A stretch of DNA of 64,000 nt, taken from Photorhabdus asymbiotica. Lineage in GTDB: Bacteria; Pseudomonadota; Gammaproteobacteria; Enterobacterales; Enterobacteriaceae. Positions within the stretch are counted from its first letter, which is position 1. Every line of letters starts with the position of its first letter. The stretch is taken from assembly GCF_003634575.1 (NCBI RefSeq), contig NZ_RBLJ01000002.1, positions 1 to 64,000 of the forward strand, written 5' to 3'. Below are positions 8,248 to 17,816 of the stretch, one piece after another. A program made the translations under genes and the position numbers. The notes under the pieces were generated by a model that did no database searches, was not told the origin of the DNA, and saw only the letters and a program-made list of their open reading frames with translations.

Positions 8248-8508
8248 GATTAACTACCTCTGATAGTTGGTGATGGTAAGCAGCGTTATCCGGGTAGCCG
8301 CCCGGATGCTACATTAATAAAATCGCCTTTTCTGTAGCAAATCCTTTCTACGATGTCAGTAACTGCGTCATCTTTGAACGTTTAAGCAAACTGTCCATTA
8401 ACACAATCAGCGCCTGCTGATCTGTAATGCTCCGGTCGTCTCACCTTGTTCTTCCTCTCCGGCCCCTGCACGCTACTGCTTCCTTATCTTCACCTAGAGA
8501 CTGACACC

Positions 8509-8811
8509 ATGAGCCGTAGCCGATATACCCCGGAACAAAAACAGCAACATGTGACCCAATGGCGCCACAGTGACCTGACCCGAAAACAGTATTGCGAACA
8601 GCATCAGCTGAATTTTTCCTCTTTCCGCGACTGGATTGCCGACAGTAACAAAATGCGCCAACCTCTCAGCCAGACACTGCCCGCCCTCTTGCCGGTTTCA
8701 CTCCAGCCTGATGACGCGCACACCGTCACCCTGCATACCCCAGACGGCTATGCCATCGCCTGTCCATTGACGCTGTTGCCTGACGTGATGCGGGTACTGG
8801 CCCGATGCTAA
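8509..8811 (+). CDS. tnpA: IS66 accessory protein TnpA
   Basis: A 100-residue protein with an N-terminal helix-turn-helix region (RYTPEQKQQHV, LTRKQYCEQHQLNFSSFRDW), typical of the small OrfA of IS66 elements. The ATG at 8509 is preferred over upstream in-frame codons because the product then begins with the family's usual N-terminus. Its TAA overlaps the tnpB start (ATGCTAA). It appears intact. Confidence 0.8.
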   Translation: MSRSRYTPEQKQQHVTQWRHSDLTRKQYCEQHQLNFSSFRDWIADSNKMRQPLSQTLPALLPVSLQPDDAHTVTLHTPDGYAIACPLTLLPDVMRVLARC

Positions 8812-9026
8812 AACCGCAACAGCTCTTTCTGGTGCGAGAGCCCGTCGACATGCGCCGGGGCATTGATGCCCTGACCCAGCACCTGGCGGGACTGAATTTG
8901 CGCTGGGACCGACACGGCGTCTGGCTGTGTACCCGCCGTCTGCACCGTGCCCAGTTTGACTGGCTCATCCGCGGCATTCACTAGCAACAGGTCGAGGGGA
9001 ATGACCTGTCCGGCTGGCGAAGCTAA
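8805..9026 (+). pseudogene. tnpB: IS66 accessory protein TnpB, truncated
   Basis: The start MLKPQQLFLVREPVDMRRGID is the hallmark of IS66 Orf2. After about residue 27 the frame jumps to the RWDRHGVWLC motif that normally lies some 30 residues later, so an internal deletion is likely. An in-frame TAG at 8982-8984 then cuts the protein; the residual tail (QQVEGNDLSGW) runs on to a TAA at 9024. The total of 73 codons compares with a usual length near 115. Confidence 0.75.
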
Positions 9027-9089
9027 TTCCGCTACCCCGGTCACACTTTTACCGGATAACGGCAGGGCATTATCCGGTACACTGTCGGC

Positions 9090-10592
9090 ATGACGCTCAA
9101 TGACTTAATCGCGCTGGATGACCCCGGCCAGTTCCGCCTGCGGGCACTGGCGCTGCTTCTGCAACAAGGTGATTATATTCGCCAGCTGGAAGAGGCCCTG
9201 AAACAGGCGCAACGCTGGCGTTTCGGCGCGCACAGTGAAACCCTGCCTGCCGGCCCCAAACGCAGTCAGTTCAAGGAGGATGCCGACACCGATATTACGG
9301 TGCTGGAAACCCAGCTGTCACGCCTGCATATCAAGGAAAACGCGCCCGCGTCTCATCCTAAACGTCAACCTTTGCCGGCGACATTACCCCGAGAAGATAT
9401 CCGGCTGGCGCCGGAGACGGAGAGCTGCCCGGATTGCGGTCATGCCCTGCGCTTTTTGCGCGATGAAATCAGTGAGCGGCTGGAATACCGTCCGGCCACG
9501 TTTATCGTCCGGCGTTATGTCTGTCCGCAGTACAGCTGTGCGGCCTGCCAGCGAATTCATGCCAAAGCCCAGCCCGACTGATTGAAAAGGGCATTCCAGA
9601 GCCGGGGTTGCTGGCTCAGGGGGTGGTCGCCAAATATCGTGACCACCTGCCGCTCTACCGTCAACAGCAAATCTATGCCCGCAACGGCGTAACCCTGGCC
9701 CGCAGCACCCTGTCGGACAGGGTGGGGCAGGTGGCTGTGACGCTGCAACCGCTGGCCGATGTCCTGAAGCAGACGCTGCTGGCGTCCCCGGTGCTGCATG
9801 CCGATGAGACCCCGTTGCCGATACTGGCGCCGGGAAAAGGCCAGACCCAGCGCGCCTATCTGTGGACAATATGTTACTGGCCCCGATATCTCGCCGGCAG
9901 TGGTGTACTATGAGCTGCATCCCGGCCGCAGTGGCCGTTATGCCCAGAGCCTGCTGAAAGACTGGTCGGGCGGCACGTTGGTGACGGATGATTATGCCGG
10001 TTACAACGCGCTGCATGCCCGGGCGGATATCACCGAAGCGGGTTGCTGGGCCCACGCCCGCCGCAAATTCTTTGACCAATACAAAGCGAGCCAAAGTCCG
10101 GTAGCGAAACAGGCGCTGGAAGGTATCCGGGAACTGTATAAACTGGAGCGAAAAATTAAACACCAGCCGCCGGATAAACGGCGTCAGTGGCGACAGCGTT
10201 ATGCCCGGTCGAGGCTGAATGAGTTCCGGTCCTGGTTGCAGACGATGCAGACCCAAACGGCCCCCCACTCCGGGTTACGCAAAGCGATAGATTATACGCT
10301 GAAGCGCTGGGCGGCGCTGGTGTGTTATCTGGATGACGGTCGGGTGCCGATAGACAACAACCGGGCGGAGAATGCGGTCCGGGGTGTGACGCTCGGTCGA
10401 AAGAACTGGCTTTTTGCGGGTTCACTGGCTGCGGGGCAACGGGCGGCCATGATAATGAGCCTGCTGGAAACGGCCAAAGCCAACGGACATGAGCCCTGGG
10501 TCTGGTTGCGTGATGTCCTCAGTCGGCTGCCTGTCTGGCCGAACAGTCGGCTGAATGAACTGTTGCCCTGGCCTGATAATACTTTCAGTTAA
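9090..10592 (+). pseudogene. tnpC: IS66 transposase TnpC, two frameshifts
   Basis: The transposase is spread over three frames. The first, 9090-9581, has the leucine-zipper-like N-terminus and zinc-ribbon cysteines (CPDCGHA, CPQYSCAAC). The second, about 9579-9870, includes the first catalytic Asp in LHADETPLP. The third, about 9870-10592, has the second Asp in VTDDYAGYN and the Glu in IDNNRAENAVR. Frameshifts fall near 9574 and 9868. All three DDE residues survive in sequence but not in one protein, so the element cannot move itself. Confidence 0.85.
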
Positions 10593-10645
10593 CATCCCAT
10601 TGTGTTGTTGTCTGACAACGCAAGGTGAGTTCACCGGAACATTAC

Positions 10646-10959
10646 GATACAAGGTGTACTACTACCGTCTGAAAGCGTTAATGGATCTGTGCTACCAGGG
10701 ACATGCGGACGGAAGATACAGCAAATTACTGACAAAGCTGAATTACAGCGATCTGCTGGAAATAGTGGATCTGATGTACCCGCGAGGGTCAATCATCGTC
10801 GTAAGCCAGTTACCGGTGGATAGCTGGTACAAAATGATAGGCGACTCAACCCATGCGGATGCCATCCTGGATCGTCTGGTTCATGGCAGTATCAAGATAG
10901 AACTCAAAGGAGAATCAATGCGAAAAATGCAAACATCATTGACCAATGGAGATCAGTAA
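10646..10959 (+). pseudogene. istB: IS21-family IstB ATPase remnant
   Basis: From the IS66 right end the frame reads as the C-terminal half of IstB: ADGRYSKLL, then DLLEI, SQLPVDSWYKMIGD, ADAILDRLVH and IELKGESMRK. The segment that normally carries the Walker B motif (ILDDWG) between the first two blocks is missing, and there is no N-terminus or Walker A. It is a fragment, with IS66 lying exactly at its left border. Confidence 0.8.
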
Positions 10960-11310
10960 AGTTACTTTAAAAAGGGTTCTGTGAAAGTGACATGAACCGA
11001 TCTCCATCAAAGTTACTCAGTGATCTCCATCGTGGTAATACGCAGCAGCAACAATTTTCCGGCTAAATATGTCCAGAATCATGTAAAGATAAAAATGTTG
11101 ACCTTTTGCCCCCAAATGTTAGACACTACATATATCTACAATCGTGCGCAACAGAACCTAAAACAGGGAGCTTTTCCACTGCTGAGTGAAAGCCAAGCAA
11201 TAATCGATATACATGACCTATCCGAGAGTAAAAAGCAGCAGATTCTTTATAAGCATCTCAAGTGACCTCTCAATCACTTCAAAGCAATATTTTTCAGGAA
11301 ATTAGCACCG
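10960..11310 (+). other. Remnant-rich intergenic stretch
   Basis: Contains three spaced copies of a GATCTCCAT motif (one inverted) near 10943-11030, typical of decayed IS21 termini. An ATG-less frame near 11110-11265 ends in a plausible peptide (QAIIDIHDLSESKKQQ). I see no complete gene. Confidence 0.4.
11012..11044 (+). repeat. 33-bp sequence shared with the IS982 scar at 58265-58297
   Basis: An identical 33-base stretch starting GTTACTCAGTGATCTCCATC occurs here and inside the deleted IS982 element 47 kb away. Both copies then continue with similar but diverged CAACAA-containing sequence. Confidence 0.85.
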
Positions 11311-11778
11311 CTAACGCAAACATTCAGTACGAATATACTCCTGTAAGTACTTCAATTTTTGCTGATCACGGATGATCCCCTCTCGGACAGCGAGAATGTT
11401 TTGTCCAGCGTCTGCAGCGAGCTCGATGGGGGCATCATGGCCCACGCGGCAGGCGGCTGTACTTTCGCTGGTTCCAGACACGGGACGCCTGCCTGCGACA
11501 TACATCCGGTGAGTGCCAGTGGCAAGTTGAGTACGCAAAGTATTATTTTCGCTTTCAGCATTGTTCAATTTCTCCGTATGTTGCCTATCCAGTTCGATCA
11601 GCTGTTTTTGGCGCATGTTCATTTCGGTAAGGATCGCGGCTTGCTGTCTGGCTACCTTTTCGACCTGTTGTGCCTTGTCGCGCCAGACTACAGCCTTACT
11701 GTGATAATGATCAGTTGCCCAGCTCAGTGCCAAGAGGACTATCGCCAGTGCTGTATAAAGATACATTCGTAAATTCAT
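11311..11778 (-). CDS. Spanin inner-membrane subunit, Rz-like
   Basis: From the ATG at 11776-11778 the protein is 155 residues: a short N-terminus, one transmembrane helix (residues 5-20, MYLYTALAIVLLALSW), then a long charged coiled-coil-like region ending YLQEYIRTECLR. This is the organisation of lambda Rz i-spanins, which bridge the periplasm and fuse the inner and outer membranes at lysis. The frame is open further upstream to 11988, but the added residues lack any spanin feature and the chosen start has a fair GGA site. It lies 270 bp downstream of a lysozyme gene, with an Rz1-like gene nested inside it. Confidence 0.75.
   Translation of the reverse strand: MNLRMYLYTALAIVLLALSWATDHYHSKAVVWRDKAQQVEKVARQQAAILTEMNMRQKQLIELDRQHTEKLNNAESENNTLRTQLATGTHRMYVAGRRPVSGTSESTAACRVGHDAPIELAADAGQNILAVREGIIRDQQKLKYLQEYIRTECLR
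11352..11561 (-). CDS. Spanin outer-membrane lipoprotein, Rz1-like, nested in Rz
   Basis: A 69-residue frame wholly inside the Rz-like gene in another frame. It begins MLKAKIILCVLNLPLALTGC, a lipoprotein signal peptide with the lipobox LTGC, and the mature part is rich in Pro/Ser/Ala. The embedded position, lipobox and length all match o-spanins of lambdoid phages. Confidence 0.75.
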   Translation of the reverse strand: MLKAKIILCVLNLPLALTGCMSQAGVPCLEPAKVQPPAAWAMMPPSSSLQTLDKTFSLSERGSSVISKN

Positions 11779-12048
11779 TCCAGTTTCCATCCCGTTTGTC
11801 CATAAATTATGGGCACTTATGTCATCACTAAGGGCTGATGTGATGGCTAAACCAACAACTACCGCTGCCGGTATATTATTAAATACGTGGTCAGTATCAA
11901 TCGGCCATCCTGTTGTCTGACATCGTGCGTTCTCATCTTTCTGTCCCACAAACCGCTGGATAAACAGACAGACGGGTACAGGCCGCATCCTGCTCTACAA
12001 CGGAGTCTTACCCTGACAAAATACGTCATGATTTTGTCCCGATACTGG

Positions 12049-12480
12049 TTACACTGGTGTTTCAAACAACATTTTTTCGGCTTCCCGCCGACGCACCAAA
12101 CCAGCCAGTTTTTGCCCACCAGCATTCACCCAGCGCAACAATTCACCTGCCGCGCCGGCATAATCTCCAGCGTTCAATTTTTTCAGCAACACTGAAGAGC
12201 GGAAATTCCCTGCCCCCAGATTGAAAACAAATGACACCAGTGCATCGAACTGATGCTGGTTAATCGAAACACTGACCGCATTGTTTACCGTGCGTTCAGC
12301 ATCAGCCACATCTCGACGTAAAAAAGCATCTGCCTTTTCAGCGCTGATAACATCTCCAAGACGTACTCCAGCAGTATGTCCGTAACCAATAGTCCAGACG
12401 TTTGCTGAACACTGATAGGCATGAAGGCGAAGACCTTCAAAATGTTTTATCAGTTCAAACCCTTTTTCACTCAGCTTCAT
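12049..12480 (-). CDS. Phage-type lysozyme (endolysin, GH24)
   Basis: A 143-residue T4-lysozyme-type muramidase. Landmarks are the catalytic Glu15 in IKHFEGLRLHAY, then Cys24 and Thr30 in QCSANVWTIGYGHT. The spacing Glu-9-Cys-6-Thr equals the Glu11-Asp20-Thr26 spacing of T4 lysozyme, with Cys in place of Asp, as in some lambdoid endolysins. The ATG at 12478-12480 is chosen because a strong site (ACGGAGGAGAG) precedes it and the product starts MKLSEKGFELI as in the family. There is no signal peptide, so it needs a holin; none is visible nearby, although one lies at 38096. It lies downstream of, and in the same orientation as, the injector operon and effectors. Confidence 0.85.
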   Translation of the reverse strand: MKLSEKGFELIKHFEGLRLHAYQCSANVWTIGYGHTAGVRLGDVISAEKADAFLRRDVADAERTVNNAVSVSINQHQFDALVSFVFNLGAGNFRSSVLLKKLNAGDYAGAAGELLRWVNAGGQKLAGLVRRREAEKMLFETPV

Positions 12481-13584
12481 TCTCTCCTCCGTTAAACAGG
12501 TTATCTTTACGCTGTGAACAAAAACACACAGCGTCAGGTTAATCACTGCCACGCACTGTCGGGCCTAATAATACTTACCGGTTAGTACTTTGATGGTTAC
12601 TGCACCATATAAAACAATAACTTAATATATTAATAAATAAGAAGTGATGTCTTATTTCATATCTTTCTTCAACGTCATACTAAGAATCTTCTTCAATATC
12701 AAAAAAGTATTTTTCCTCCGTTTTTTTCTATTGTTTCTTTTAAAAATGGCATATATGTTTCCTCTATAATAATTTAGTTATCCAGGGTAGACTCTACTTT
12801 TTAATGCCTATTTTATAGTAGAATTCGCTTAAAACGAAAAATAATAATGCCTATTACATTAACTATAAATAGAACCTCCCAAGATTTTATCCAAATAAAT
12901 GAGAAATCATTTAATTGATACTATTATATACCCTATGGATTTCAAGATGCATCGCGACGGCAAGGGAACGAATCCCCGGGAGCATAGATAACTATGTGAC
13001 CGGGGTGAGTGAGTGTAGCCAACAAAGAGGCAACTTGAAAGATGACGGGTATAATCAGTAATATGCACATATCCAGCATGATCGCCAAATCTTCTAAATA
13101 TTTTCTTAAATAAAGAAGCTTTTTATATTTAAACATTTACAAACCCCATATAATAGTAAAAATTGTCATATATGAAATAATTTATCTAAATCCTACTATT
13201 TATCTATACGGTTATTTCAACCGAATAATACCGCTATTACCTTCCTATTTCATAAAATAAACCAATGAATTTTCAATAAATAAAATTTAACCCACAAATA
13301 ATTTTTCATTACTCTAAATTAATTACTTATACGAAACCAAAAATCATTGATATTTTGTAAGTAAAGCTCCAGCACCTTATTAATACAATTAACTCTACTT
13401 TCTATTTTATTTCCCTTATCATTGTATCTAAGATTAATTTCCTTCCTTTATTCTAAATAAGTTATATGGACACTGTTCTAATTCAAGTTGATGAATGAAA
13501 TTTTCTGACAATGTAGTCACAAACATATATCCGCTTCGATAAGTGCTAATGAAAATCCGTACCTCCTGCCCTCATTGGGCAAAA
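12481..13584 (-). other. AT-rich non-coding stretch holding an ERIC element
   Basis: About 1.1 kb with no supportable gene. Apart from the ERIC repeat at 12927-13053 it is AT-rich and stop-rich in all frames. A 64-codon minus-strand frame at 12942-13136 is created largely by reading through the repeat. Confidence 0.5.
12927..13053 (+). repeat. ERIC repeat, copy 1
   Basis: Exactly 127 bp from TATACCC to GGGTATA, with the conserved ERIC core (CATAGATAACTATGTGAC followed by CGGGGTGAGTGAG) and long imperfect dyad symmetry. Same orientation as copy 2 at 14736-14862. Confidence 0.85.
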
Positions 13585-14607
13585 TTATAACAACCGTTTT
13601 TTAAGTGAATTAATGGCCTTAACAGTATTTCCCTGCTTACCTGATGAAACGATAACATCTTCCGATAGTACCTTAACGTTCACCTTTCCTTTATCGTCCT
13701 TAGCCAGCAACGCATAACTGTAGCCAGCTCTAATAGCAGGTTTTTCAGGCTTAATTTCGTCATAATTAAAAACACCAACATTTTCTGCCATTTTATCAAT
13801 CAGCACTCCCGGTTTTCCCATATAGGTAATAACACTCTGATCATAATTTGCAAAAATATTCACTAAATCGTTATTCTGTTCACCAACCGTCATAGGTTCA
13901 CTATCCGGCGAAAGGGCTTGATGGCTCAGATAGGTAGCAACAACACCCTGCCTGCCTGTTTTCCATTCATTATTACCCGGTTTCTGCCCCGTATGATAGG
14001 CAAAAAAATAGCCATTTTTCACCGAATATACCATAGTACAACCGCTCAATGCTCCAGACGTGACAATAACCGGGGACCCATGCTGAATATCCTTCAAAGC
14101 AATTCTTATTCCCACGGTTCCCGATGCACCATTAACCACATTAACACCCATAATATTGGAATCCAGCGTATTTTTCCCCCAATGTACGCCTATTGATCCT
14201 GAACCCGACTCTGATGATGTCACCTGATCACCACGAAATCCTGCAATAACACCATAAAAAGGGTCTAGATGATTGGAGTGACTATCAGCTTTCAAAGGCT
14301 CCGCATCTGTAAGTTGATGGCTGCTGTCATAACGATGAGCTATAACTGGGATGTCAATTGACACATCCTTACTACCTACTAATAATCCCTTATTCATCAA
14401 CGGGGAAATATGCCCTTTATTAAGACTCCTATCCGCAAGATGTTGTCTCAATCCTTTGATTTTCCTAATCTTATGGCCTTCGTAAGGCTGGTTTTCACCA
14501 TTTGAAAGTTCAAGGTGCCCATCAAAAGAGGTTGATGATGGCGGTTTCTTCGCAGTATTTTTAGTACGTTGTGTGGCTACGGTCTGAGGATTAGCATATT
14601 TTAACAT
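13585..14607 (-). CDS. pnf: Injector effector, CNF-type glutamine deamidase (Pnf-like)
   Basis: A 340-residue protein. Residues 1-40 form a Ser/Thr/Lys-rich leader (MLKYANPQTV...) like that of the second effector. The C-terminal part carries the cytotoxic necrotizing factor signature: Cys190 in SGALSGCTMVY and His205 in FFAYHTGQ. The Cys-to-His distance of 15 is the same as CNF1 Cys866-His881. CNF-type enzymes deamidate a glutamine of Rho GTPases, locking them active. It lacks the translocation domains of free CNF toxins, which fits delivery by the injector. A GGAGAG site precedes the ATG. It lies between two ERIC repeats. The gene name follows the CNF-like effector of Photorhabdus injector loci; the match is by motif and context. 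Confidence 0.85.
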   Translation of the reverse strand: MLKYANPQTVATQRTKNTAKKPPSSTSFDGHLELSNGENQPYEGHKIRKIKGLRQHLADRSLNKGHISPLMNKGLLVGSKDVSIDIPVIAHRYDSSHQLTDAEPLKADSHSNHLDPFYGVIAGFRGDQVTSSESGSGSIGVHWGKNTLDSNIMGVNVVNGASGTVGIRIALKDIQHGSPVIVTSGALSGCTMVYSVKNGYFFAYHTGQKPGNNEWKTGRQGVVATYLSHQALSPDSEPMTVGEQNNDLVNIFANYDQSVITYMGKPGVLIDKMAENVGVFNYDEIKPEKPAIRAGYSYALLAKDDKGKVNVKVLSEDVIVSSGKQGNTVKAINSLKKRLL

Positions 14608-14735
14608 TGATAAACTCTCCGTGATGGTTGAATTAATTACATTTACCTAAAATTATCTATTCTAATAACCTAATGTTCTAAATATAAATATTTAAATAAT
14701 ACCGTTAAAATGAAACAGAATATGAAAATTACATA

Positions 14736-14862
<127 letters not shown>

Positions 14863-15113
14863 ATTGTATATTTCAAAACTCACTTGAAGGGACTCAGCCC
14901 TATTTTTGTGATCCGCCAAAAATCGTAAACCACAAAACGAACTGAGTTATTTCAACTATATCACCCATTCTTCAGGATGAGAGACACCCAGATGAAAAAA
15001 TAAGGTATGTCACTATTATGAAAACTTACCTAGAAGACAAAACTTTCACTGAGTATACAGATATTGGTAATAGATGACTTTAGTTATCTAGAACCGCTTA
15101 TTATATTAGAACC

Positions 15114-15410
15114 TCATATATTTTTTTGATATAGATCATTGTATGTTGATTTTTCATTCTTGTAGTCACCTTCTATTTCTTGAAGCCGTTCACAAATTGA
15201 CAAAACTTTATTATATAAGCATTCTCCTTCTTCTGTTAAAGCCAATCCCTGGCTTTTTCTTACAAAGAGTTTTACACCTAATGAAAATTCCAGTTTTTTT
15301 AAGCTTCGGCAAATCGGTGACTGTGTAATAAAAAGTTCCGTTGTTGCTTTATTTATTGATTTATTTTTAGCTACAGCAATAAAGCTTGATAATTCTTTTG
15401 AAATAAACAC
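15114..15410 (-). CDS. LysR-type DNA-binding domain only (truncated regulator)
   Basis: 98 residues covering just the winged helix-turn-helix of LysR regulators: ELSSFIAVAKNKSINKA, then ITQSPICRSLKKLE as recognition helix and GVKLFVRKSQGLALTEEG as wing. The protein ends soon after the linker helix; the usual 200-residue co-inducer domain is absent and no downstream remnant is evident. It may be a degraded gene or a free-standing DNA-binding protein that interferes with or regulates effector expression. It lies between the two effector genes in the same orientation. Confidence 0.65.
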   Translation of the reverse strand: MFISKELSSFIAVAKNKSINKATTELFITQSPICRSLKKLEFSLGVKLFVRKSQGLALTEEGECLYNKVLSICERLQEIEGDYKNEKSTYNDLYQKNI

Positions 15411-15543
15411 CTGAACTCCTTATTTAATAAAACAGACTTATTCACTGGCGTTGAAAAAAAGTTAATAACTTTACTGAGCAATTTAGCATATTAATGGAAC
15501 ATAATTACTCTACGAGCAAATAAACTCTTATTCCTTTAAATAA

Positions 15544-15795
15544 TTAATTAGGGGGTTTTATATTCCGAGTTTTTCGGGGGCAATTATTTATTCCATTTAC
15601 AAAAAAATTTATCTTCCGGTTAAAAATTTTATTAAAGTCAGTTCCTCTTAAAGAATGTTGTTTAATTAACCCATTTATATTCTCATTTACCCTTCCCCCC
15701 CAAAAGGCATAAGGATTAGCAAGGTGAATTTTCGTATCTAATTTTTCATTGATAATTTCGTGATTAACACATTCTAAATTTTCATCAAACATCAT
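15544..15795 (-). pseudogene. IS30-family transposase C-terminal remnant
   Basis: 83 codons matching the end of IS30 transposases: NEKLDTKIHLANPYAFW, then VNENINGLIKQHS, GTDF and NCPRKTR. Several conserved positions are altered (for example GGR-VNEN) and the N-terminal two thirds are missing. It marks past insertion in the effector zone. Confidence 0.75.
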
Positions 15796-16323
15796 TATTT
15801 TACCCCTTTGTTTTAATGGGTATAAAGTCTTAAATTGTCCTTCTACTACTTCTAATATCTACTCTCCGTTAAGTTAATCATCATTATATCCTTCATCTTT
15901 CAAGTTGCTGCTTATAGGCCATACACATTTTCCTTTGACGAGAAAGATGCTTGTTATAGCAATTGACTGCTATCTTGAAAAATTACAATGAAATTGTTAG
16001 TCGAATCAATTAAATAACTCACTATAACAATCATATATATGAATTAATATTTGTCAATGTTATATATAAAAAAATCAAGTCCATGCAAGCAAAAAATTCA
16101 TTTATAGTAAAGATTAACAAAAAATAATTTAAAATTAATAAATAAAAAATAATAAAGTCATCATTTGTAAATTTGACTTTAATATCAATAAAATTGAATT
16201 TCACTCATTAATAATACCCTGGTAACTAATGGGGATAACAAACTCACCAATATATTCAAAGAGTAAAAAAATTTACCATTAGTAAATAGATGAAAATAAA
16301 ACCGTTAAATATAGAGATTAAAC
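15796..16323 (-). other. AT-rich gap with a truncated ERIC end
   Basis: No gene is visible. Bases 15885-15914 (TATATCCTTCATCTTTCAAG onward) match one end of an ERIC element read in reverse, without the core. The remainder is very AT-rich with stops in all frames. Confidence 0.4.
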
Positions 16324-16566
16324 CTATTTCTCCAGACATACTTTTAGACGATTAGTCATTTTCAACAAGACTTTAAATTTCCTATCGAAATAGTCGTTAT
16401 AAATGATACTCCAATACCATTCACAGGCCCATAGTTCCAGGCAATATTTGTTGAAGTCTTCAAGACTTAATTCACCAAAGAAGATGGAATACTCCATATT
16501 TTTGGTCCTGTAATTTGATAGTGAAACTAACCTTCCTCCATTTACTTTAAATTCATCGTTCTCCAT
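16324..16566 (-). CDS. Small hypothetical protein
   Basis: 80 residues, rich in aromatic residues (ACEWYWSIIYNDYFDRKF), with no signal peptide or membrane helix. The ribosome binding site is weak. I do not recognise a family. It sits between the LysR-like fragment and the cyclase effector in their orientation. It could be a genuine small protein or a remnant. Confidence 0.35.
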   Translation of the reverse strand: MENDEFKVNGGRLVSLSNYRTKNMEYSIFFGELSLEDFNKYCLELWACEWYWSIIYNDYFDRKFKVLLKMTNRLKVCLEK

Positions 16567-16805
16567 TAATACTTTATAAAACTACACTTCTTAATTTTAC
16601 CTACCAGCTATATGCTTTCTTTACACCATCTGAATCCGTTGATCTGGATGGTGGATAATACGGACAATGCCTTATAAAAATGAAATTCAACATTGTCCCA
16701 GTTAACCATTTATTTTGATGCCCCTCTTAATGGTGTGATTACGCTGTAAAATATTTTGTGTGACACAGAATTTTGAATATTCTCCTGATGACATGAAAAT
16801 CCATA

Positions 16806-17816
16806 TCATCTTTTCCGGCTAAATCTGGCCATGCCCGGTCTTTGTGGATTAGAAACGAATCCAGGATTTTCAGCACCCGGCTTCCAGCTCACTTTCATTT
16901 TTGCACCGATACTATTATAAAACTGATTTAGTTCATCAATGTTGTTGGCAATTGTCCATTTTCCTTTGCTAACAATAGCGACAGGAAATTCACCGGGTTC
17001 AGCAACAGCCTTGACAATCCCCCCGTGTTTTTTTATTTCCTCTTTTTCTTTATCCATAGCAAAAGCCGGGTAGCTTACCTGGGCTCCATGCCTGATAACA
17101 TTATGCTCTATATCTCCAAATGGCCGGTTTGAATCAGATCGAGCAACCAATCGGTTAATGCGATCTATAATTTTCCTTTCCTCTGATGAGTTGGATGGTA
17201 CTGAATGAGGTTGACCTGTGAAACTAATCATATCATGCATATCATAGTCACCAGTAAAAGGTAGTGCAGCCCAGTTCTCTTTTGCTTTCAAGGCTGAGAG
17301 ACTCGCTTCCAGATTGTTTAAGTCTATAGGATAAATTTTTCCATTGACCTGTTCATCTGATAAACCGTGACCACTACTCATGTAAATACCCAAAAGGCGG
17401 CCAGTTTTTTTATCCCAATGGCCTACATAGCCTTCAATACCCGCTTCCTGTACTTTCTTTATTACATCTGAAGCTTCGTCTTTGGGATAAGCTTTGTTAA
17501 TTGAGCCGGGTTTAATGGTTTTTTCCAAAATATCATGCCCCTTGGCTGCCGCACCTTTGCCCAAAGCTCTGAGTGTTGGCCCGCCCGCAGCCCGAAAACT
17601 GACAGCAAAATTACCTAATCTTGAAGCTTCTTCAATCTCCTTCATATGTCCCTCCCAAATAAATTCTCTCTTAACTTGCTGCCGAATAAAAGGGTCATCA
17701 AGCGAATTATTTGAGAATGAAAGGTACCCACTAGAAAAATCTGACGATGAAGATTTCCCATGTGAATTTTTAATATTCTGTTTGGGGTTTATCTGATAAT
17801 TAGCATATCTAGGCAT
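16806..17816 (-). CDS. Injector effector, edema-factor/CyaA/ExoY-type nucleotidyl cyclase
   Basis: 336 residues. The leader (MPRYANYQINPKQNIKNSHG, then SSSSDF and YLSFSNN) parallels that of the CNF-type effector. The remainder keeps the catalytic landmarks of the anthrax edema factor, CyaA and ExoY cyclases. Lys92 and Lys99 in GAAAKGHDILEK have the seven-residue spacing of CyaA Lys58/Lys65. Asp190 and Asp192 in FTGDYDMHDM match the CyaA metal-binding Asp188/Asp190. His243 in NVIRHGAQ matches His298. Such enzymes make cyclic nucleotides in host cells after activation by a host factor. It is the first gene after pvc16 and shares its orientation. The family call rests on motif spacing; the nucleotide made cannot be read from sequence. 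Confidence 0.72.
   Translation of the reverse strand: MPRYANYQINPKQNIKNSHGKSSSSDFSSGYLSFSNNSLDDPFIRQQVKREFIWEGHMKEIEEASRLGNFAVSFRAAGGPTLRALGKGAAAKGHDILEKTIKPGSINKAYPKDEASDVIKKVQEAGIEGYVGHWDKKTGRLLGIYMSSGHGLSDEQVNGKIYPIDLNNLEASLSALKAKENWAALPFTGDYDMHDMISFTGQPHSVPSNSSEERKIIDRINRLVARSDSNRPFGDIEHNVIRHGAQVSYPAFAMDKEKEEIKKHGGIVKAVAEPGEFPVAIVSKGKWTIANNIDELNQFYNSIGAKMKVSWKPGAENPGFVSNPQRPGMARFSRKR

Larger units (their letters stand above)
8424..10645 (+). mobile_element. IS66-family insertion sequence, decayed
   Basis: Imperfect terminal inverted repeats begin GTAATGCTCCGGTC on the left (8424 onward) and, read inward from the right end (10645 backward), GTAATGTTCCGGTG; both continue into CTCACCTTG. 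It contains tnpA, tnpB and tnpC reading frames in IS66 order. The flanking octamers (GCTGATCT left, GATACAAG right) do not match, so no target duplication remains and one flank has probably been rearranged. Two of the three genes are broken. Confidence 0.85.

Noticed and set aside
11020-11265. 81-codon plus-strand frame near the istB remnant
   Set aside because: Begins inside the 33-bp IS-derived repeat and lacks a binding site; at most the tail of a lost gene.
11779-12048. Possible holin gene between the lysozyme and Rz-like genes
   Set aside because: The minus-strand frames in this 270-bp gap have no pair of membrane helices with a plausible start; the only holin-like protein is the one at 38096-38404.
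12942-13136. 64-codon minus-strand frame
   Set aside because: It reads through the ERIC repeat, whose ends and core supply most of the codons.
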